Shown here piece by piece: positions 1-9,249 of a stretch of DNA of 37,174 bases. The notes under the pieces are model-generated. The model was not told where the DNA came from. It worked only from the letters and a program-made list of their open reading frames with translations, and made no database searches. The position numbers were made by a program, and so were the translations under genes. This DNA is from Selaginella moellendorffii (taxonomy: Eukaryota > Streptophyta > Lycopodiopsida > Selaginellales > Selaginellaceae), in the NCBI RefSeq assembly GCF_000143415.4, contig NW_003314309.1, positions 386,300 through 423,473 on the forward strand. Reading direction: 5' to 3'. Numbering within the stretch: position 1 is the first letter of the stretch; each line of letters begins with the position of its first letter.

Positions 1-1020
1 TATGACACTTCCCCTTCGTGTTTATGTCTTTGCCAAGACCAACACCGCTCTTTCTCATGCCAACCATCCGTTAGCACTGCACCATAGAGGTCACACACAA
101 CTTTATGTCAAAGTTGTTTTCTTCTGGGAACACCTTTCCCATAACTTTAGCATGGCACATTTTGCCATCGATGAGATACCCTCTGTTCTCATCCTTGGAT
201 CCTATGATCCCCCCCCCATCCTTTGTGGGGTACAACACACCACAGTCCAAATGCTTCCATCAGTCCTTTTAGGACCATCCGTTGACTCTACTTGAGTCAT
301 CCAGCAGTTTTGGACTTGGTTAATCCACAGACCCGTAAGGTCCTACTTGTGAGGCACTAGCTCACTGGAATACACTTCTTGCATTCCTGTCCTACTCAAA
401 AGGACTATTTTCACAAGTGTTACTCCGACACTTGATTTTGTTCTCTGGAGGCAACTTTTGCCCCTTAGGACTACTTGTCCATGCGATGAGAATACCACTC
501 ATCTCTAAGTACACCCCCCAACTCCTTGGGTTGTTCCAGCATTTATTAAAGGTAGCCCCGGCTACCATTTCAAGGACTTGAGTCCTCTTCCGTATTTGAC
601 CTCCCACGGTCATTACCTCTGGTCTCACATTCATGAGCACCAACCTCAACTATATGAGGATAATCTTGTGACTCCTTTATTGTTTTGGAGTCTCTATCTT
701 TCCCGTGATCCCAACTTTAGTTGTTTACCACAACAACCTTAGCCAATTTGCTGAGACAAATGCTCATCCGGATCACATCCTCAACTCAATGAGGAAAACC
801 TTGCACTGTTCCCAAGATCCCAAAGTCGTTCCATTATTGGCCCTTTTCTATCCACCACCTCGTCTACAAGTTCACACATGAACTGTAATGGGGAGCCATG
901 TCTTCCCGACTTGCTACTCCTCAAGGATAGGCCCACTCCTCGGACCTTCCGATGCCAACACTAGTGGTGATATACTTGAGCACCAATAAAAGTCGGACTA
1001 AGGAACAGCTCCGATACCAA
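1..1020 (-). mobile_element. internal part of a decayed minus-strand LTR retroelement (unclassified)
   Basis: This stretch lies just inside a primer-binding site read on the minus strand (about 1006-1020), so it should be the 5' internal region of a minus-strand LTR element running off the left edge of the window. No gag, protease or reverse transcriptase motif can be recognised. A minus-strand frame over about 1-250 is fairly coherent but matches nothing I know, and other frames have many stops. It could be a non-autonomous element with little coding capacity or an old decayed copy. The assignment rests almost entirely on the primer-binding site. Confidence 0.4.
1006..1020 (-). other. retroelement primer-binding site, initiator-Met tRNA type
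   Basis: On the minus strand the sequence reads TTGGTATCGGAGCTG. Plant LTR retroelements primed by initiator Met tRNA carry TGGTATCAGAGC, so this is an 11 of 12 match. Two bases further, at 1023 on the plus strand, a TGTAAGCGAC stretch begins. It fits the inner end of an LTR, which would read ...CTTACA on the minus strand. The LTR should therefore extend rightwards from 1023. Confidence 0.65.
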
Positions 1021-1022
1021 GT

Positions 1023-2000
1023 TGTAAGCGACTAAATTTTCCATTCTACTTTAGTCACTTAACCACACCTCTGACCACTTGGAGGAGTCTCATTCACAAC
1101 CTCCATAAGTCCAATCCAGGACTTGGGGCTTGCTAGCCCCGAGAATGGCATCCATGCCACTCAACATTTGCACTTGGTCCAAGTGCTCCACGTGTCCGAT
1201 CCCATGACCGACACTCAAAGGTACCACCGACATAGCAGCCCGTTACGCTAAGGCCATGCCCAATCACCTTTGCCACACTGGTAGTCCAATACCACTTGCA
1301 TCACCGTCTTGGCTCTCCAAGACTAGGCAAACCATCCGTGAGTGGTCATCTCAGATCCACTCCTTAGCATCCTTAGGATGCCCACCGACAGTGGGAATAG
1401 CCTTCCCCAATATCCCTCTGTCATTCCCCACTAAGTCCCTTTCTGCCCCTGGCTGTGTTTGCCAACACTGCCATTGGATCGAGACCCACAGGCTCGACCA
1501 CTAAGTCCCACGGTCCTCTGGGACTTCCTCACCACACGACTGTGTCCTTGGTCACTACCCCAGAGGACTGCTCCTCTTCCTTTCCACAGTCTGGGCCTTT
1601 GGGACAACATTTCGGAACACCGTGGCCTTACGCAAGCCACCTGGGTACTCTCCTCGCCTTTCGCCTTTAGGTGCTCTAGCCATGGGCTTAGAGCGAGGTT
1701 CCGTTGAGCCACAACAGGTGTCCAAGTAGGTAGTGCCACCCACACTTGGACTGGGAGCATCGGCCAGTCGATCTCCCGGGGGAACTAGAGCCGGCTCTCG
1801 AACACTTCACCAAGCTACCCCACTTGTCGGTCCGTGTTCACTCTAGTCTTGGACTTCCCAATGGGCAGCTCATCACCCAACACTGGGTCCGGCCTTCCTG
1901 GGCCAAACTGGCCTTTCCTGGCCAAACTGGCTCCACTGCAGTCCTCCCCCTACTATACTTTTGGAGCTCACCAAACCCCCCAGGGTCTGGGAGACGAACG
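1023..2000 (-). mobile_element. probable LTR sequence next to the primer-binding site
   Basis: The interval starts with TG two bases from the primer-binding site, as expected for the inner end of a 5' LTR on the minus strand. It has no coding frame that I recognise; the ORFs in it are short and overlap on both strands. The outer LTR end cannot be placed because no second LTR is in the window. It may lie before the tandem array, or beyond it so that the array is part of U3. Confidence 0.4.
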
Positions 2001-2025
2001 CTTTGGGCTTTCACCCTCTCAGGCT

Positions 2026-2655
2026 CCGGACTCGGACTCGGACTCGGACTCGGACTCGGACTCGGACTCGGACTCGGATTCGGACTCAGACTCGGGCTCG
2101 GGCTCGGTCTCAGCCTCGGCCTCGGTCTCGGTCTCGGTCCCGATCTCGGTCTCGGTCTCGGTCTCGGTCCCGGTCTCGGTCTTGGTCTCGACTTCGGACT
2201 CCATCTCGGACTCCATCTCGGACTCCGTCTCGGACTCCATCTCGGGTCCATCTCGGGTCCATCTCGGACTCCATCTCGGACTCCATCTCGGGTCCATCTC
2301 GGACTCCATCTCGGACTCCATCTCGGACTCCATCTCGGACTCCATTTCGGGTCCATCTCGGGTCCACCTCGGACTCCATCTCGGACTCCATCTCGGGTCC
2401 ATCTCGGACTCCACTTCGGACTCCAACTCGGACTCCATCTCGGGTCCATCTCGGACTCCACTTCGGACTCCAACTCGGACTCCATCTCGGGTCCATCTCG
2501 GGTCCATCTCGGACTCCACTTCGGACTCCAACTCGGGTCCATCTCGGACTCCACTTCGGACTCCAACTCGGGTCCATCTCGGACTCCACTTCGGACTCCA
2601 ACTCGGGTCCATCTCGGACTCCACTTCGGACTCCAACTCGAGTCCATCTCGGACA
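2026..2655. repeat. nested tandem array built on a GGACTC-like hexamer
   Basis: The array starts as nearly pure GGACTC hexamers (about 2026-2095), passes into GGTCTC/GGCCTC variants (about 2096-2190), then into 12-mers such as GGACTCCATCTC, and ends in at least four tandem copies of a 35-bp composite unit (about 2510-2645). That unit is two 12-mers, GGACTCCACTTC and GGACTCCAACTC, plus an 11-mer, GGGTCCATCTC. The plus strand is C-rich and the minus strand is purine-rich. Stop codons hardly arise in such sequence, so long open frames appear on both strands (up to about 380 codons). Their products are monotonous Ser-Asp, Leu-Gly, Arg-Thr or Glu-Ser repeats, and the 11-mer shifts frame at every unit, so coding is unlikely. 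Confidence 0.95.
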
Positions 2656-3400
2656 CTCCCACGTGTCATGTGTTGGTCCTTTTGGGTCCCTTTTTGGAGC
2701 CTTGCCTTTTGCTCGCTTCGTGCTCGTTCCTCGAGCACTTCATTGGGAGTTCCACTCCCGCTCTTGACTTTTCAAGTCGGAGCTTTTGGTCCAAACGTGT
2801 TACGCTCGTTTGGCTCTCGCTTCGGCCACTACCATGTGGCGCCCTTCCAGCTCCACTTTGGGGCCTAGGGATTTTGTGTCTCACACTTCAGTGACAGCTT
2901 GTGGATCTTGCCCGCTAAGCATGTTGCTCATGACTTTGGTGGATGCCCAACACATGGCAATCTGCCAAGGCCACCACCACACCCACCACTGTTGCTAGCA
3001 TTTCCAAGACCTTTGCCACAAGGACCAAACATGGCCACCATACCATATGCAATGGTAAAAGCAGTGCTCTCGGCAATAGCTGATGACACCCACGTACTTA
3101 ATGATGCAATCATTTTATTCGCAGCCCAAATGATCTGGCAACCCAGAGAGCACCACAAGGAGGCACCAGCTTAGGTGCAACCAACTCCCCCAAAGATGGT
3201 TGGTGGTGTGGCTGCACTAGTGAGGAGGTCATGGCTCTAGTGCAGAGCCACACATATGCTGCCACCCACTGAGTGCCAATACTCATGCCACCCCTGCTAC
3301 AAGGTGAACAACAAGCTTAATTAGGAATAAAGGATGATGAGATGACCACCCTTGGCTCTAGCAACATCCTGCACTACCCCTTTGGAAACTAGTAGGGCAC
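2656..3400. other. no recognisable gene; repeat-derived flank
   Basis: After the array comes sequence of mixed composition with short overlapping ORFs and CCA-rich low-complexity runs near 2968-2990. I see no domain motif. It may hold the outer LTR end of the left element and the 5' end of the following non-LTR element, but neither boundary can be fixed. Confidence 0.4.
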
Positions 3401-3439
3401 ATCCCAATGGTAGCTCCTCATCCATGTCAACTATAAAGA

Positions 3440-4512
3440 CTTTCAGTTTGCCCAAGCTTTACCATAGTTCAAGAATCTTGTACTTGCCACCTTCAAATAC
3501 CAAGACTTCTACCTCCAGCCAATGGAACATCAGACATCTTCTACATCATGCTCAAAGAGGAGGGACACTACAGGGCCCTCCTTGGCCAAGGGTGCTTCCA
3601 ATACAAGGACCACCTCGCATATGCACAAAGCACCTCATCTACAAACAAAGCACACCTTTGTCACTTTCACGCCTGTTGTGCCCTCCCACACCTCAATATC
3701 ACCAAGTGGAATGATGCTACTATATAGGAGATCTTCCACTCAATTGACAACTTCATCCAAATTGATCACAAAACATGGCAGGAAACATGTGAAGTTAGAG
3801 TTGAGCAGCCATTACTCTTGGAAGTCCCCACGGGTGAAATAAACCAGCCAACCACCAAAGTCTAGTATTTCAACATCCCCCAAGTGAAAGATATCACCCA
3901 CACAATGGCACAACCCTAGTCTTCAATATTGCTAGTCAAATGACCACACCACCCCAACAACAACCCATAGCATCAAGTGGGAGCTCCCCCCTCTGGCCCC
4001 ACCCCACGATGGAGAAACCCAAAGCTAGCTCCCCACTAGTGCAAGAAGGCCTTATGGAAACAATGTTACATGAATTGACAGAATTGGTTGAATGCTAGAA
4101 GATGACCATCTCCGAACTTCATGCTAAACATAAGTTACATTTGGTAGAGAAACACAGAAGGGATGCACACCCCAAGGACCAAGTAACTACCAACAGTCTA
4201 GGGCTTCTTAAGGCCGTCCCCACACCCATGGGTGGAGTGGCAGCCTCAACCAATGCAATAGCCACAAACTTGCCTAGTGAAGGCTATGTAGTAGGATGCG
4301 GCTGTAGAAGGCCCCTTGGAAGAATAAACAAGACAAAAGTGGCACCACTGGCCTCAACCAGTGGAATTGTTGAGCAGCTCCCACCCAAACGGCTATATAA
4401 AGCACTTAAGAAGAAGGGTGAAGACTCAATAAATGGCCAATTGATGCTACTAAAGGACTCTAAGACCTCAAACCCATTACTCATCGAGCATAAGACTTTA
4501 TCAACACCATAG
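3440..4512 (+). pseudogene. possible ORF1 remnant of the LINE-like element
   Basis: One frame running from about 3440 to 3900 stays coherent across two TAG codons (near 3727 and 3862). A second open frame, 4102-4512 (136 codons), encodes a Lys/His-rich start followed by basic segments and could be the C-terminal part. The position directly upstream of the endonuclease remnant fits ORF1, the nucleic-acid-binding protein of LINEs. No zinc knuckle or RNA-recognition motif is visible. The call rests on position and frame coherence only. Confidence 0.35.
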
Positions 4513-5109
4513 GAGCACAAGTCCACATGAATAAACACCAGGAATGATGACCTCAACACACCACTACCAATGTTTCCACTACCAACAATGTAAGATGCAA
4601 TCAACAAAATCCAAGCTAAAATCTAGCTGGGACAACCAGACCATGTTATCCCCTTGTCACAAGAATCTCAAATCGGCTATGTGGAACCTCCTCAACACCA
4701 AATTGCCCTCTTAACAAAACTCTACTAATGGCCTTGTGAGCACTACATTAGCACTTGAATGCATTGCCATGCATCTTAATGGCTAAAAGACCCCAAACCC
4801 CCATTGTCAAGACCCCTACAGCTATATAGATTCTATATAACAACCAACCACCCAATCACCAGCACTTTTGTTTTTGCACTCCCCTTGGGGGGTTATCACA
4901 AGTTTTTCTTTTGAGAATCACCTCATTACCATGCAAGCTCCTCAACTATTTATAAAAGAAATCTTTATCATTGTCTGCAACAAGAAGTTCTTCTAATAGT
5001 CTACATCTTTCAACCCCTAATATGTGATAACCTTCAACCCCCACAAAGGAAATACGGCACAACCATGCCCAAACAAAAATGCAAAAGGGTGCCCCCACTC
5101 GATTAGAAC

Positions 5110-5930
5110 ACATGAATCTTGATTGGAGCATGGAATGTTTGAGGGCTGATAATGGATCATGGCACTGGATTAAGCAGAATTAGCAAGTATGACATCACGA
5201 TCCTTAGTGAGACATGGGAGAGTCCAACAGCCCATCCCCCACAATACCTTGGGTACATCACATACTCCACATTTAATATGCATATAGAGGGGACTTGCAT
5301 ATATGTCAAGCACGCCATACACCACTTGGTCCAAGACATCATCGGTGCCCCTATTGCAAACTTCATTGCACTGAGGCTTCAATTGAACACCACTGAATAA
5401 TTGATTGTTGTTGGCTGCTACTCCTCACCATCCACAATGTCAATGACAGTCACCTCTTTGATCATTTGGGCATGATTGAATTGTGGCACACAAAAGCTAC
5501 AATTATGATGCTTGGAGATTTCAACGCACAAACGGGATCAAGCCAAGCTTTGGTCAAGCAAGGAGGTGATTTGATTGAAGCACCAAGTGACTTTCAATGC
5601 ACGTATACAAACGACAAGAAAATCCTCCCAAGTGGTGTCAAACTTCTCAACTTCTACATAGCAATGCAGTTGCTCATCATAAATGGCACTAAATATTGGC
5701 CACCCACAAGGGAACACACATGCATGATGTGGAATGGCACTAGCACCAATGACTATGCCTTTATCTCACAAGTTGCAATTGACACCATAGCCGACTACCA
5801 CCTCCAGCACTTTCTTGATTCCAAGATCTCAAACCACCACCCACTCAACATCTCACTACTAGTCCAAAGTGGCATTACAAACCCACCTCACATCTCCATT
5901 GTCACCATGGATCTTTGGAACCTTAGGGGA
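5110..5930 (+). pseudogene. LINE ORF2 endonuclease (EEP fold) remnant
   Basis: Two plus-strand frames together give the layout of an apurinic-like endonuclease: ISKYDITILSETW near 5180, CIYVKH near 5298, the metal-site motif LGDFNAQTG near 5512, NDYAFIS near 5749 and SNHHPLNIS near 5828. In the family these endonucleases nick target DNA before reverse transcription. The usual SDHxP ending has Asn in place of the catalytic Asp here. A stop after codon 82 of the first frame (TAA near 5398) and a frame change break the gene. Confidence 0.7.
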
Positions 5931-6029
5931 TAAATGGGGATAACATAGCCACTAAAAGCTCTTTCATTAAGCAATTGCCCTTTTTTCAGTTGGCTTAAGA
6001 GGAGAGAGATAGGGCGCACTACAATCAGG

Positions 6030-6650
6030 ACATAAGTCTCAAGATCAACCTAATTAAAACACAAATTGAGATCTTCGGCTTAAAAATAGGCCACACCCTG
6101 CTCCACTATCAAAGATAGGAGGTCCTGCAAGTTACCACTTACAAGTACCTTAGTTATCACCTCCACCATCAGCAAACATGGACCACTAGAGTAGCTCAAC
6201 ACGAAGCTACAGCCAAACAGGCATATTACAACCTACTGAACTCACTTTGCCAAGCAGCCCTCTACCAGTAGGATGCAAGAAAGGAGCACTATCAGGCTAA
6301 GGTCCACACCATGCTACTATATGGTTGCATTGCCTAGGACCCCAGCCAATCAGCAATGAGCTGGTCCCACCTAGAAGGGCTTAACTAAACTTTCATTGCT
6401 AATGACTTTGGCATCAAACAGAGAGCATCCTATTGCTTGCTATGCATGGAGACTAGACTGCTCTCAATTGAAATCCAGGCATGGAAATGCACCATGTAGT
6501 TCATACTCTCCACATGGAAGGACACGTTCAACTGCTGTGCTTGGGCAGCTATTGCGGACTTGATCCAACTTGACACCAAAAAGAGCCAGGGATGGTGGAA
6601 GGATTGCTGAAAGTGGATGGAATGTCTCGATAGACTACTAGGCCAACTAA
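6030..6650 (+). pseudogene. LINE reverse transcriptase C-terminal (thumb and downstream) remnant
   Basis: A coherent plus-strand frame with several stops contains a TTYKYLSYHLHHQQTW-like segment near 6130, then a Gln/Ala-rich helical stretch and TMLLYGCIA near 6310. This pattern (YKYLG..., then ...LLYGCE) is that of the end of LINE-type reverse transcriptases. The palm and finger motifs that should precede it are absent between about 5935 and 6030. The frame continues weakly to about 6690. Confidence 0.55.
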
Positions 6651-7216
6651 TCACGACAGTCCCCCCAGCTTGGATCAGCCTTGCATTTAAAGGCTAGTTG
6701 GCAGGCTCAAATAGGAACTCCTACTTCCAAGACTACCTCAACAACATCAACCCTAGAAGAATCATCAACCCCAGCATTCACAACTCCACAAGCTACACCA
6801 CCAGACACATCCTTGCAAAATACCAAACGAGTGTATACTCACTTCATGTTAGTCACATGTAGGTGGGGTAGTTATATATAACATGTGACAGGGTCTCTAT
6901 TCCTGTCTTGCACAGGGGGTAGAGGCAGGCATCTCTAGGCATGACTGGTGTCTGTCTTTGACCTAGCTTGAGCTCTTCTTCCCAACACTGAACTTCCATG
7001 CCCACGACCTCCTAGCATTCATGGGGAACACAACCATGGCAGCAACAATTCCTCTTTTTCTTCATGCTATTGAAAACCAAAGGGCACTGCTCATTAAAGC
7101 AATATGCCCTCACTTCCAAATAGAAACACCTAGCAAATACCTGAATGACACTTCCCTCCCCTCTTCACCTTCTACCCAAAAAATCCCATACTCTCACGGG
7201 CTAACAGTGACTAAAC

Positions 7217-7237
7217 ATATCTATCTATCTATCTATT
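7217..7237 (+). repeat. CTAT tetranucleotide tail
   Basis: About four to five copies of CTAT follow directly after the last LINE-like sequence, and the composition changes to AT-rich just afterwards. I read this as the 3' tail of the non-LTR element. A chance microsatellite is the alternative. Confidence 0.55.
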
Positions 7238-7239
7238 GA

Positions 7240-8170
7240 TATGTGTCCACTATAACAACATTAAAACTGAGGTTCTAGTTCAATAAAAAATGCTTTGCAA
7301 TGAGTATAGTGTTTTTCCATAAGACCAATGTAATCTACTTCACAATTATATTCAAAATTATTTTGCAGAAGCTCTAAATATCTTTTCTCTTCAATGTTGT
7401 TTGTTTCATCTATATGACTTGAATGATTAATATTGAGAGTGAAAAATTCAATAACATTTGTACATGTGGTTTGCACTTGAATATCACTATCACAAACATG
7501 AGGTATTACAAGTACTACACAGCTTTTATGTAAAATTAAGTCACATGTTTTTCATTTCTTTTTTCTACTCATCAAAATATAATAGAATTTCCACTGCATA
7601 AACTAACTTCAATAGAAAGAATAGTCAACATTGTGGCAGCTGGCAAGCAGTAAATGATGCTAATAGATAAATAGACACTAACATTTAAATATATACTATA
7701 CTAATTATAGTTTTCAATCAATGTTCTTTGTCCTTTTGGTTCTCTTAAAAACACAAAAGCTGAACTTACCCCTAAAGTAATGACAAACAATAAGCCAATC
7801 TTTATCTTTATAGTTTTCTTATAAATTCAGAAACCGATATTTCCTTGTGCTCCTAAACTAACAACCTATATAAACTGTAAAAACCTTTTCACTCAAGTTA
7901 TTTGGATACCAGAAGGTTTCTTCTTTTCTTAATTGTACAAGACAGTGCTTCATTTCTCCAAAGAATATTCAACCAATGGTAATTTTTTGCTCTTACATCT
8001 TGTTATCTTTTTTATTTTATTCTGAGTCACTTTTATCTTATCTCATATCCTGTTCTTCCAATCTATCAGCATCACAACTTTACATTATAATATTGAATGC
8101 AATTGCTTGAAATTTCTGAAAGGAAGCATAATCTTTTTACAAATGTTTCAATGTTCTGAAGTTTGATCGA
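7240..8170. other. AT-rich stretch without recognisable gene
   Basis: The sequence is AT-rich with short frames only. A minus-strand open frame of 71 codons at 7261-7476 has plausible amino-acid composition but matches no family I know. Further 3' exons of the neighbouring broken BIG gene would be expected here; I could not find any. Confidence 0.5.
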
Positions 8171-8174
8171 TCAC

Positions 8175-9246
8175 CATTCTGTATCAAAGAGAGGGAATAA
8201 GACAATGTTGTATATCTGTTCCCAAGAACTTGTTGAGAACCCATGTCTGTGGCCACAACACTCTTAGGAATCGCTGTACGTAACTCTGCCAATCCTAGTA
8301 CAAAATTCAATAAACCCACAAAACTCAGATGGGATGTTATTACTTGCAAGCAAAGGAAACCAGAAGAAGAGATGATCATCTTGCTCAGGGCCACTTTCAA
8401 CTTTTTCAAGGCTGGGAGGGATATTACTCAGAGATGCAGTCTCGCCACAAGTATTAGTGAAGTTCCAGAGGTTGCAACAGAAAAACAAGCCTCTCTGTCT
8501 AGAGCTCCCTTCACTTGGACTCCTGCTAGTGTGGAGTTGAGTGCGTTGCTCCATGGCACAGCAGCATGAAGAGTCGTCGTCTCCATAGCTCCACCAGAAA
8601 GGCAACTTGCCGCTGCTGAGGTAAGTTGCATTTCCTCCTTCTATTCTTCTAACTTGGTTGTCCACAGTTCAGGGTCCATGAACTTGTCCACTTGACCTTG
8701 CCATAAGCCAACACGTCTGCTTGGGCGAAAAATTGCACATAAGCTCGTCATTGTTACTAATAATCTCATCTGAATGAATCGTCAACCTGTGGTAACGAGA
8801 GTAATAAAAATCTTCTTACTTCTCAAAAACAGTGAGTGCTGGCTTTTGATGATTCCAATGAAGCTGCATGGAACAACTTGATGTTTGTTACTATCTGAAA
8901 GTATTGAGCTCTCCTTCACCAAGCTTTAAGGTGCAAAAATGCAGAAAAGCGAGAGCGTTGAGGCCGATATCATCACTAAACTTGTTGTTTATGAATGCAA
9001 GAAGGCAATTCACACAGTCTCTGAATATTGTGTTCTCAATTTCAGTAATGTGTTGAAAGTAATCTCTAACAACTTTCTCCACCGGTTCAAATACCTTGTC
9101 CAAAATGGCTCAAAACTTTGTTACCATTTCACATTGCCAAATTGGATCCTGCCTTTGTTGAGACCTGTGGTACTCAGGAGGAACTTGGCGACCTCTTCAG
9201 GAATTTTCTTCACTTTCTTGGCTTTTACAAAGAAATCAATACCCTT
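8175..9246 (-). pseudogene. BIG-type ARF guanine-nucleotide exchange factor, broken fragment
   Basis: BIG proteins are large SEC7-domain activators of ARF GTPases in vesicle traffic. Reading the minus strand: 9246-9121 gives the start of the SEC7 domain (KGIDFFVKAKKV, PEEVAKFLLSTTGLNKG) and then runs into TAA. 9103-8891 gives a segment of the downstream HDS region (EPVEKVVRDYF, DCVNCLLAFINNKF, LNALAFL). About 8440-8344 gives DDHLFFWFPLLA, followed by a 49-bp intron-like gap (GTAATA to TACTAG, 8343-8295). 8294-8175 gives a decayed next exon, with a frame change before SWEQIYNIVLFPLFD. The SEC7 catalytic core and hundreds of residues are missing between the first two pieces. Order and strand are preserved, so this is a deleted genomic copy of a BIG1-4-like gene. 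The family assignment rests on several motifs in the right order. Confidence 0.8.
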
Positions 9247-9249
9247 GCA

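Larger units (their letters stand above)
3400..7237 (+). mobile_element. decayed non-LTR (LINE-like) retrotransposon with internal deletion
   Basis: A plus-strand element can be traced from an ORF1-like remnant (about 3440-4512), through an endonuclease/exonuclease/phosphatase-fold remnant (about 5110-5930), to a reverse-transcriptase C-terminal remnant (about 6030-6650) and a 3' tail of CTAT repeats at about 7217-7237. Short tandem tails in place of poly(A) are typical of several non-LTR clades. Only about 100 bp separate the endonuclease remnant from the RT C-terminal part, so the RT catalytic core with its YADD region is missing. Many in-frame stops and frame changes show that it is dead. 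The clade cannot be decided from what remains, and the 5' end is uncertain. Confidence 0.65.

Noticed and set aside
2026-2655. CRISPR-like regular repeats
   Set aside because: The repeats are directly adjacent and derived from one another with no unique spacers, in a plant nuclear context.
1746-2894. Long open frames (up to about 380 codons) on both strands across the tandem array
   Set aside because: The hexamer-based repeat rarely yields a stop codon in any frame, so open frames are automatic. The 11-bp sub-unit shifts frame within the array and the predicted proteins are monotonous repeats.
8243-8569. 108-codon plus-strand frame as a gene
   Set aside because: It overlaps the BIG fragment, whose minus-strand motifs match a known family in the right order; the plus-strand product has no motif.
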